A DNA stretch of 27,795 nt from positions 1 through 27,795 of the forward strand of contig JBBQBI010000037.1 in the NCBI GenBank assembly GCA_038363005.1, in the 5' to 3' direction. Made by a program: the position numbers and the translations under genes. The stretch is from JAKOWB01 sp038363005 (GTDB lineage Bacteria > Pseudomonadota > Alphaproteobacteria > Kiloniellales > JACOMY01). The notes below the pieces were generated by a model. The model had not been told where the DNA came from. It saw only the letters and a program-made list of their open reading frames with translations, and did not search any database. This document shows positions 15,902 through 23,131 of the stretch, in pieces (the stretch's first letter is position 1; every line of letters starts with the position of its first letter).

Positions 15902-17287
15902 ATGAACAGCCCCGTACGCAACACGACCGCCCATTGGAAGTCGCTGGAGCACAAGCATCACCTGGCGCCCTTCACCGACTACAAGGCGCTGCACGCCGAG
16001 GGCGACGCGCGCATCATCACCAAGGCCGAGGGCGTCTGGCTGACCGACAGCGAGGGGCAGACCATGCTCGATGCCATGGCCGGCCTCTGGTGCGTCAACG
16101 TCGGCTATGGCCACAAGCGGCTGGCCGACGTGGCCTGGCGGCAGATGCAGGAGCTGCCCTACTACAACACCTTCTTCAAGACCGCCCACCCGCCGGTGGC
16201 CGAGCTGTCGGAAAAGCTGGCGCAGATCACCCCGGCCGGGCTAAACCACGCCTTCTACGGCACCTCGGGCTCCGAGGCGAACGACACCATGGTGCGCCTG
16301 GTGCGACGCTTCTGGAACGTCATGGGCAAGCCGGAGAAGAAGATCATCATCGGCCGGCAGTACGGCTATCACGGCTCCACCATGGCGGCGGCCTCGCTCA
16401 GCGGCTTCACCGCGATGCAGAAGATGAGCGACCTGCCGTTGCCGGGCTTCCTGCACGTCATGCCGCCCTACCAGTGGCAGTTCGGCCAGCCGGGCGAGAG
16501 CGAGGCCGACTTCGGCTTGCGCGCCGCCAAGGCGCTGGAGGACAAGATCCTGGAGATGGGGGCCGAGCGCATCGCCGCCTTCATCGGCGAGCCGATTCTG
16601 GGCGCCGGCGGCGTCATCATCCCGCCGGAGACCTACTGGCCGGAGATCCAGCGCATCTGCAAGCAGTACGACGTGCTGCTGGTGGCCGACGAGGTGATCT
16701 GCGGCTTCGGGCGCACCGGCAAGTGGTTCGGCTGCGATTCCTTCAACATCCAGCCTGACCTGATGCCGACCGCCAAGGGCCTGACCTCGGGCTACCTGCC
16801 GCTGTCCGCCCTGATGGTGGGCGACCGCGTCGCCGACGTCATGATCAACGAGGGTGGTGAGTTCTTCCACGGCTACACCTATGACGGCCATCCGGTGAGC
16901 TGCGCCGTGGCGCTGGCCAACATCGCGCTGATCGAGGAGCTGGGCCTGGTCGAGCAGGCCGGCAAGGACACCGGCCCCTACCTGCTGGAGTGCCTGCGCC
17001 AGGCGCTGGACGGTAACCCGCTGGTCGGCGAGATCCGCGGCATGGGGCTGATCGGCGCCATCGAGCTGGTGACCGACCCGGCGCTGCCCAAGCGCGGCGA
17101 ACAGGCCGGCAAGCGGGGCAACCTGGTGCGCCAGGAGATGACCAAGCAGGGCGCCATCATGCGCGCCTGCTGGGACACCATGGTCTACTCCCCGCCGCTG
17201 ATCATCACCCGGGCGGAGATCGACGTCCTGGTCGAGCGCACCAAGGCGGCCTTCACCGCCGCGGCCAAGCTGGCTGGGGTGAAGTAG
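15902..17287 (+). CDS. spuC: Putrescine:pyruvate aminotransferase (SpuC-like), class III
   Basis: A 461-aa PLP enzyme predicted to transfer the terminal amino group of putrescine (or another diamine) to pyruvate, giving 4-aminobutanal and alanine. Motifs: MAGLWCVNVGYGHKRLADVA, the PLP-phosphate loop YGTSGSEANDTMVRL, LVADEVICGFGRTGKWFG with the PLP-ring Asp, Schiff-base Lys292 in PTAKGLTSGYLP, and FFHGYTYDGHPVSCAVAL. GAGGGAG at 15886-15892 gives 9-nt spacing to the ATG. It is a distant paralogue of the aminotransferase at 7192-8544. The sequence matches the SpuC/diamine group best; exact amine preference needs assay. Confidence 0.88.
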   Translation: MNSPVRNTTAHWKSLEHKHHLAPFTDYKALHAEGDARIITKAEGVWLTDSEGQTMLDAMAGLWCVNVGYGHKRLADVAWRQMQELPYYNTFFKTAHPPVAELSEKLAQITPAGLNHAFYGTSGSEANDTMVRLVRRFWNVMGKPEKKIIIGRQYGYHGSTMAAASLSGFTAMQKMSDLPLPGFLHVMPPYQWQFGQPGESEADFGLRAAKALEDKILEMGAERIAAFIGEPILGAGGVIIPPETYWPEIQRICKQYDVLLVADEVICGFGRTGKWFGCDSFNIQPDLMPTAKGLTSGYLPLSALMVGDRVADVMINEGGEFFHGYTYDGHPVSCAVALANIALIEELGLVEQAGKDTGPYLLECLRQALDGNPLVGEIRGMGLIGAIELVTDPALPKRGEQAGKRGNLVRQEMTKQGAIMRACWDTMVYSPPLIITRAEIDVLVERTKAAFTAAAKLAGVK

Positions 17288-17323
17288 TTCGTTCTCTTTT
17301 TGATCTTGACAACCCATCCAGTT

Positions 17324-17363
17324 CCCCCAAGCATCGACGCAACCTGACGTCGATGCTTGGGGG
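17324..17363. repeat. Perfect 16-bp inverted repeat / RNA hairpin upstream of the beta-grasp gene
   Basis: CCCCCAAGCATCGACG (17324-17339) and CGTCGATGCTTGGGGG (17348-17363) are exact reverse complements separated by 8 nt. No T-run follows on the plus strand, so it is not a standard terminator for spuC. The 3' arm ends in GGGGG 5 nt before the ATG at 17369, so a formed hairpin would bury the only purine-rich ribosome-binding sequence. A TTGACA (17306-17311) lies just upstream. It may be a translational switch, an operator or an element boundary. Confidence 0.8.
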
Positions 17364-17368
17364 CCGCG

Positions 17369-17695
17369 ATGGGCGTGACTGTACGGTTCAGGGAATGGGT
17401 GCCGGGCTGCGCTGTCGGGCCCGCAAGCGAGGTCGAGCTGCCCTCGCGAAGAGCGACGCTTCGGTCGCTGATCGAGAGACGCGTGCTGCGTGAGCTTGAG
17501 GCGCAGGCTCTGGTTGAGACGGCTCGCCCGCAGGACGGCAAGCGCGCTGTCGCAGCAGCATTGGCGGCGTTCACAGCCGGGAAGCTGCTGGTCCTGACCC
17601 CGACCGCGCAGCTTCACGAGCTGGACGCCTGGGTCGAGCTGCGGCCGGGTGACGAACTAACCTTCCTCCAGTTGCGCCCACTCGTTTCCGGATAG
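17369..17695 (+). CDS. Small protein, probable MoaD/ThiS/ubiquitin-like beta-grasp fold
   Basis: A 108-aa protein with no exact family I can name. The layout reads as a ubiquitin-like beta-grasp. VTVRFREWVPG would be strand 1, and EVELPSRRATLRSLIE strand 2 with the first helix. A helical insert of about 25 residues follows, then GKLLVLTPTAQL and the terminal block WVELRPGDELTFLQLRPLVSG. That end parallels MoaD (GDEVAFFPPVxGG) and ThiS. It finishes in a single Gly rather than Gly-Gly, so activation by an E1-like enzyme is possible but unproven. ATG 17369 is chosen because strand 1 follows directly; TTG 17357 and GTG 17375 are alternatives. It is 5 bp upstream of the DUF4132 gene, so almost certainly one operon. 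Confidence 0.65.
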   Translation: MGVTVRFREWVPGCAVGPASEVELPSRRATLRSLIERRVLRELEAQALVETARPQDGKRAVAAALAAFTAGKLLVLTPTAQLHELDAWVELRPGDELTFLQLRPLVSG

Positions 17696-17700
17696 CGCAG

Positions 17701-19974
17701 ATGTTGCGCAGGCTGTTCGAACGCCTGGTCGGATCGCAACCCGACCCGAAACAGGAAGCGCGCGACGCCTTCATGTTCCTGCTGACGAATCCTACCGCCG
17801 AAGCCGCCGTGGCGGCGCCGCGGCGGCAACTCGTGGCCGCAACCTGGGCCGGCAATGACTGGGACCAGCATGCCGCCTTCGCCGCGCTGCTCGCGCGGTA
17901 CGTGGAACGAGATCTCTCAGCCTTGCCCTTTGAGGCGTGGGGAGGCATCCGGCAGCGGCTTTGGGCCCTTCCGATCGAAGAGCGGTCGCTTTTCAGTTCT
18001 TTGCATCCTCTCCGGGAACACGTGAAGACGCTGCTGGCCCCCAGCCCCGTCAGCTCCGACATCGCGGCAACGACTGGTGAACTCGGTCGACTGCGTTTGC
18101 GGGCGGCGCTGGATTGCGAGGCAGCCGTCGAACTCGCCACTTGGATAGCGTGCCTACCGCTTCCGCAGCGTGCCGCTTGGGTGCAATTCTGGCTGGAGGC
18201 CCTGCATTGCTGGCCCCCAGGCCGGAGTGGTGGGCCACGCAAGCCCGCGGCTTTCCGGTCGCTGGCAAGGGAACTGGTCGCGCAGATTGGAGGAGAGGCC
18301 TTTGTCGATCGGGCGATCTCATTTCTGAACCACCCGGACCTTGCGGCCGAAACCTCTGCCGAGAGCATGGCGGTAGGCATCCTGCTGATAGCGCCGACCC
18401 TCGGGCCGAGGCTGATCGTTCCCATCGGACGTCTCGTCGAGCAGTGCTATCGCAACTTCAGCAACGACAGTCTTGGCACCCAGGCGATTGCGTCGCTCAT
18501 CGCCTTCCCGGATGATCGCGGTCTGCCTGCCCTGGTGAACGCCAGATTGGCCAAGCGAGGGGGCCATCACAGGCGCAGCATGCAATTGCGCAAGCTCAGC
18601 CTTGGGCGTGGCGTGCCGCTGGACGACCTGCTCGACGTCGGCTCTCCGGACCTAGGCATGGATGCAAGGTGCGAGCTGCATCGCAGCGTCGGCGACTATA
18701 CCGCGACAATTGCTCCCCGGACCTCGCGGCAGGCCGCCCTCACCTGGCGCGACCGGCGGGGCAAGAGCCTCAAGGCTACGCCAGTCCTGCTGCGCCAGGA
18801 GCATGGCGAGGCCTGCAAGGCCTTGCAGCGGACCACCAAGGGTCTGACGGCCGCCCTCCTCGGCCGCATTGCCCAATTGGAAGCCAGCTATCTCTCGCGT
18901 CGCAGTCTCGCGCTGGAGCGGTTCCTGGCCCGCCTGCGCGCGCAACCGATCGAAGCCTACCTGGCACACCGGCTCATCTGGCGGGCGACCTGGGGCGAGG
19001 AGAGCTGCAGCTTCATGCTGGGCGAGGAGCTGCGGGACGCCGAAGGTTCACCGCGCAGCCTGCCGCCCGAAAGCCGGATTGCGCTGTGGCATCCCTTGCA
19101 CGCCGACGCCGGCGAAGCCGCGGCGTGGCGGGATCGCATCCAGCGCCTGGGTACTCCGCAGCCCTTCAAGCAGGCGCATCGGGAGACCTACGTTCTGACC
19201 GATGCCGAGCGCGCGACATCCACCTATTCCAACCGCTTCGCCGCCCATTTCCTTCGGCAACATCAGTTCGCCCGACTATTTGCGCAGCTCGGATGGCGCT
19301 ATGGCCTGCAAGGCGACTACGACTGCTACGACACAGCGGAACTGGACCTTCAGTCCTTCGCTCTGATTGCGCGCCTGCGGCTCGACCCAGTTGAAAGCGA
19401 AGGGACAATCGGGACTGGTAATTACCAATATGTCACCACCGATCGAGTCTCGTTCTATCCTAGAAACACACAGCTCGCCGCAGTTCCGCCGGTGGTATTC
19501 TCGGAGGTCATGCGACAGGTCGACCTCGCCGTTTCGGTTGCCTCGATCGGCAACGATCCGTCCTGGGTCGATCTCGGCCCCGATGGCTTCGGCGCCGCCT
19601 ACCGCCAGCAAATGGCCATCGTGCCGCTCGGGGCAGCCGGCGAGGGACGCAAACAGCTTCTCGGCACGCTACTGCCGCGGATGTCAGCGAAGGACCAGCT
19701 GAAGTTAGAAGATCGTTGGATCTACGTGCAAGGGACGCGAGCGCGCTACCGCATCCACCTTCAGAGCCTGCAAGTCGAAGTCGGCGACAGCGGCCGACAT
19801 CTCTGCATCGTCCCACGCGCGCAGGCGTCACATGTGGCCCTTCCCTTTGAAGGCGACGAGGTGCTGGAGCTTCTGCTCAGCAAGACATTCCTGCTGTTGA
19901 ATGACGACCGGATCGTAGATGCTGGAATCGAGAGGCAGATAGCACAGGCGCTGCACGGCCTATCTACGCATTGA
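17701..19974 (+). CDS. DUF4132 domain protein (MolR/YehI-like), function unknown
   Basis: A 757-aa predominantly helical, cytoplasmic-looking protein with no signal peptide or membrane segment. Residues 1 to about 400 look like an alpha-helical repeat scaffold. From about 400 the DUF4132 region begins (ERFLARLRAQPIEAYLAHRL, then IWRATWG). RIALWHPLHADAGEAAAW (about 460-477) and QPFKQAHRETYVLTDAER follow, and later GWRYGLQGDYDCYDTAEL. The end, LPFEGDEVLELLLSKTFLL (about 714-732) then DRIVDAGIERQI, matches the conserved C-terminal module of this family. E. coli MolR/YehI is the named relative; its biochemical role is unclear. The protein is shorter than the >1,000-aa family members. Codon use is visibly less GC3-biased than in flanking genes, suggesting transfer. 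No MoxR ATPase or VWA partner gene is present nearby. Confidence 0.75.
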   Translation: MLRRLFERLVGSQPDPKQEARDAFMFLLTNPTAEAAVAAPRRQLVAATWAGNDWDQHAAFAALLARYVERDLSALPFEAWGGIRQRLWALPIEERSLFSSLHPLREHVKTLLAPSPVSSDIAATTGELGRLRLRAALDCEAAVELATWIACLPLPQRAAWVQFWLEALHCWPPGRSGGPRKPAAFRSLARELVAQIGGEAFVDRAISFLNHPDLAAETSAESMAVGILLIAPTLGPRLIVPIGRLVEQCYRNFSNDSLGTQAIASLIAFPDDRGLPALVNARLAKRGGHHRRSMQLRKLSLGRGVPLDDLLDVGSPDLGMDARCELHRSVGDYTATIAPRTSRQAALTWRDRRGKSLKATPVLLRQEHGEACKALQRTTKGLTAALLGRIAQLEASYLSRRSLALERFLARLRAQPIEAYLAHRLIWRATWGEESCSFMLGEELRDAEGSPRSLPPESRIALWHPLHADAGEAAAWRDRIQRLGTPQPFKQAHRETYVLTDAERATSTYSNRFAAHFLRQHQFARLFAQLGWRYGLQGDYDCYDTAELDLQSFALIARLRLDPVESEGTIGTGNYQYVTTDRVSFYPRNTQLAAVPPVVFSEVMRQVDLAVSVASIGNDPSWVDLGPDGFGAAYRQQMAIVPLGAAGEGRKQLLGTLLPRMSAKDQLKLEDRWIYVQGTRARYRIHLQSLQVEVGDSGRHLCIVPRAQASHVALPFEGDEVLELLLSKTFLLLNDDRIVDAGIERQIAQALHGLSTH

Positions 19975-20086
19975 CCGGCTGACTCGCCATCACAACTTGC
20001 CGAGGGCGCGGCCATTTGCTTTCTATAGCGATGACCGAGCCGTCTCCGCCTAGGCTTGTCGGCCCACCGTCCGCAGGAGCCAGCCC

Positions 20087-20983
20087 ATGCCCCGTACCGT
20101 CACCGTCGCCGCCACGCAGATGGCCTGTGGCTGGGATCTGGACGCCAATGTCGCCAAGGCGGAGAAGCTGATCCGCCAGGCGGCCGGCCAGGGCGCGCAG
20201 GTCATCCTGATCCAGGAGCTCTTCGAGACCCCCTATTTCTGCCAGGACGAAAAGCAGTCGCTGTTCGAGCTGGCCAAGCCCCGCGAGGGCCATCCGACCA
20301 TCGCACGCTTCAGCGCGCTGGCGGCGGAGCTGGGCGTGGTGCTGCCCTGCTCCTTCTTCGAGCGCGCCAACAACGCCTTCTACAATTCGCTGGTGGTTCT
20401 GGACGCCGACGGCCGGGAGCTCGGCCTCTACCGCAAGAGCCACATCCCTGACGGCCCGGGCTACCAGGAAAAGTTCTACTTCAACCCCGGCGATACCGGC
20501 TTCAAGGTCTTCAAGACCCGCCACGCCGCCATCGGCTGCGGCGTCTGCTGGGACCAGTGGTTCCCCGAGACCGCCCGCGCCCTGGCGCTGCAGGGCGCCG
20601 AGCTCCTGCTGTTTCCCACCGCGATCGGCTCCGAGGTGATGGACAAGACCTGGGACAGCAAGGACCACTGGCAACGCACCATGCAGGGCCATGCCGCCGC
20701 CAACATCACGCCGTTGGTCGCGTCCAACCGTATCGGCCTGGAGACCATGGAGACGTCATCGATCGAGTTCTATGGCTCCTCCTTCATCGCCGACCACAGT
20801 GGCGCCAAGGTGGCCGAGGCCGACCGCTCCAGCGAGACGGTGCTGACCGCGACCTTCGACCTCGACGCCATCCGCGCCCGGCGCGCCGCCTGGGGCCTGT
20901 TCCGTGACCGCCGGCCCGATCTCTATCGCTCGCTGTTGACCCTGGACGGTGGCCTCGGCACCGGCGGACCGACCGGAGCCTGA
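20087..20983 (+). CDS. aguB: N-carbamoylputrescine amidase
   Basis: A 298-aa nitrilase-superfamily hydrolase predicted to convert N-carbamoylputrescine to putrescine, CO2 and ammonium, the last step of the agmatine deiminase route. The catalytic triad is in place: Glu44 (LIQELFETPYF), Lys117 (YRKSHIPDGPGY) and Cys154 (GCGVCWDQWFPE). FPTAIGSEV and the C-terminal SSFIADHSGAKVAEADR with FRDRRPDLY are characteristic of the AguB group. Good Shine-Dalgarno AGGAG about 8 nt before the ATG. Agmatine deiminase (aguA) is not in the window. The oxygenase fusion gene starts 3 bp after the stop, likely in the same transcript. Confidence 0.93.
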   Translation: MPRTVTVAATQMACGWDLDANVAKAEKLIRQAAGQGAQVILIQELFETPYFCQDEKQSLFELAKPREGHPTIARFSALAAELGVVLPCSFFERANNAFYNSLVVLDADGRELGLYRKSHIPDGPGYQEKFYFNPGDTGFKVFKTRHAAIGCGVCWDQWFPETARALALQGAELLLFPTAIGSEVMDKTWDSKDHWQRTMQGHAAANITPLVASNRIGLETMETSSIEFYGSSFIADHSGAKVAEADRSSETVLTATFDLDAIRARRAAWGLFRDRRPDLYRSLLTLDGGLGTGGPTGA

Positions 20984-20986
20984 CCC

Positions 20987-22129
20987 ATGCCGGTGCCGTC
21001 GCTCTTCGAGCCGACGCCGTTCTTCACCTGCGCCTCGGTGCGCAACAAGAACTTCACCTTCAACACCCTGGCCGGCAACGCCGTGGTGCTGAGCTTCTTC
21101 GGCTCGGCCGGGCATCCGCTGGGGCAACGCCTGGCGCAGGACCTGATGGCGACGGCGGAGCGGCCGGGCAAGAGCACGGTGTTCTGCGGCGTCACCTTCG
21201 ACCCGGCCGACCGCGACCCCGCCCGGGTCGGCGAGCGGCCGGCCTTCGTGCTGTTCCACGACGAGACCCTGGCGGTCGGCAAGCTGTGGGGCGTGGTGGC
21301 GGCCGACGCACAGCCGAGCCAGGGGATGCCCTTCCATCCGGTCAGCTTCGTGCTGGACGAACGCCTCAGGGTCTACGCCGTGCTGCCGGTGGAGGATGCC
21401 GCCAGCCACGTCGCTTCGCTGCGCCAGGTGCTGGACAGCATGCCGCGGCCCGGCGGCGCGGCGCAGCAGCAGGCCTGGGCGCCGGTGCTGGCCGTGCCGC
21501 GGGTGTTCGAGCCGGACTTCTGCCGCCGCTTGATCGCCTACTACGAATCCACCGGTGGTCAGCCATCCGGCTTCATGCGCGAGCGCGAGGGGCGGACCTT
21601 TGGTGTGCTGGACAACGCCTTCAAGCGCCGCTTCGACGCACAGATCCAGGACCCGGAGCTGAAGCAGGCCGGCCGCGCCCGTGTCGCCCGCCGCCTGGTG
21701 CCAGAGATCCAGCGCGCCTTCCAGTTCACCACCACGCATATCGAGCGCGACATCATCGCCTGCTATGACGCCAGCGAGGGCGGCTTCTTCCGGTCGCACC
21801 GCGACAACACCACCCGTGCGACGGCGCATCGCCGCTTCGCCGTCACCATCAATCTCAATGCGGAGGACTATGACGGCGGCAACCTGCGCTTCCCGGAATT
21901 CGGCCAGGCGACCTATCGCGCCGAGACCGGCGGCGCCGTGGTCTTCTCCTGCTCGCTGCTGCACGAGGCGACGCCGATGACGCGCGGCAAGCGCTACTGC
22001 TATCTGCCGTTTCTCTACGACGCCGCCGGCGCCGCGCTGCGCAAGGAGAACGAGCAGTTCCTCGACAGCCGCGTGTTGGCGGCCGACGAGAAGACGGTGC
22101 TGCACGATCCGAAGGCCGGCGCCCTGTGA
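20987..22129 (+). CDS. Redoxin-like / 2OG-Fe(II) oxygenase fusion protein
   Basis: A 380-aa two-domain protein. Residues about 15-155 resemble a thioredoxin/peroxiredoxin fold (NAVVLSFFGSAGHPLGQRLA, VFCGVTFDPAD, FHPVSFVLDERLRV), but no Cys occupies the peroxidatic position after the FFG strand. Residues about 165-355 form a prolyl-4-hydroxylase-type double-stranded beta-helix. The Fe ligands are visible as His271 and Asp273 in SHRDNTTR and distal His326 in LLHEATPM, and Arg336 (or Arg333) is the likely 2-oxoglutarate anchor. It should couple 2OG decarboxylation to hydroxylation of an unknown, possibly protein, substrate. It starts 3 bp after aguB and is convergent with the RTX gene (4-bp gap). 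Confidence 0.82.
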   Translation: MPVPSLFEPTPFFTCASVRNKNFTFNTLAGNAVVLSFFGSAGHPLGQRLAQDLMATAERPGKSTVFCGVTFDPADRDPARVGERPAFVLFHDETLAVGKLWGVVAADAQPSQGMPFHPVSFVLDERLRVYAVLPVEDAASHVASLRQVLDSMPRPGGAAQQQAWAPVLAVPRVFEPDFCRRLIAYYESTGGQPSGFMREREGRTFGVLDNAFKRRFDAQIQDPELKQAGRARVARRLVPEIQRAFQFTTTHIERDIIACYDASEGGFFRSHRDNTTRATAHRRFAVTINLNAEDYDGGNLRFPEFGQATYRAETGGAVVFSCSLLHEATPMTRGKRYCYLPFLYDAAGAALRKENEQFLDSRVLAADEKTVLHDPKAGAL

Positions 22130-22133
22130 CCGC

Positions 22134-23131
22134 CTAGCCGTCGACCACCTTGGTAAAGGCGGTGAAGGTCTGGCTGCCGGCGTCCCACTCGGCCGACCAG
22201 ACATCGCGCACGTACTGCGGCGGCGGTGTGGAGCTGTTGCCGGCGTCGTTGTTGGCATAGTCGAAGAGGTTGAGGGTCTGCACCGCGCCCTTGGCGAAGG
22301 ACACCGTGCCACCGGTGTCGAAGGTGATAGTGACGTCGGTCAGGCCGTAGACGATGTTGATCTCGCTGGGGTCGACGCCGTCGTAGACTGGGCCCTGCTC
22401 CAGCGCGTCGTTGCCCCAGAAGAGCACCAGGCCTTCGCTGTCGACGATCACGTCGTTGCCTTCGTTGCGACCGATATAGGCGACGTCGTAACCGGCGCCG
22501 CCATAGAAGGTGTCGTTGCCGAAGCCGCCGTACATGGCGTCCTCGTTGCCGCCACCGAACAGTGTGTCGTTGCCGCCACCGCCCCAGATGAAGTCGTTGC
22601 CGACACCGCCGGAGACGTAGTCGTTGTTGCCCTGGGTGGCGTTGTTGCCGCGCATGGCGATGTAGTCGTTGCCGGTGGCGCCGAACACCGTCACGCCGGC
22701 GCCCAGGACCAGGTTGAAGTCGGCTGCCGTGCTGGAGCCCAGGTAGTAGTCGTTGCCGTCGCCCAGGTTGAACATCTCGAAGGCGGCGAAGCTGCCGCCG
22801 GCGTGGAAGGCGGCGGCGTTCATCTGCACCGCGTCGGCGCCGCTGGTGGCGACCAGAGTGTCGCGCCCGGCGGCGCCCATGATGGCGCTGTCGGCGGCGT
22901 CATAGAAGATCACGTCGTCGCCATTCTCGCCGAACAGCGCGTCGGCGCCGGTGCCGCCGTGCAGTGAATCGCTGCCGGTACCGCCGCGCAGCGTGTTGAA
23001 CTCCTCGCCCCGCCCGGTCAGCACGTCGTTGCCGCTGGAGCCGCGCAGATGCTCCACCTGGGTGACCACGTCGCCCTGGCCGTCGCCGCCGTAACCGTTG
23101 CCGTCGGTCATGTTCAAGGTCACGCCAACGC
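22134..23131 (-). repeat. Long direct repeat, copy 1 (3' end of first RTX gene)
   Basis: The last 998 bp of the first RTX gene align without any net gap to 26798-27795 (constant offset 4664), with only scattered base changes. Homology stops at or within a few bases of the stop codon. The other copy runs off the window edge, so its full length is unknown. Confidence 0.9.

Noticed and set aside
17291..17363. Hairpin after spuC as an intrinsic terminator
   Set aside because: The stem is perfect but no T-tract follows it; the T-rich stretch lies upstream of it instead. Kept as an inverted repeat of unknown role.
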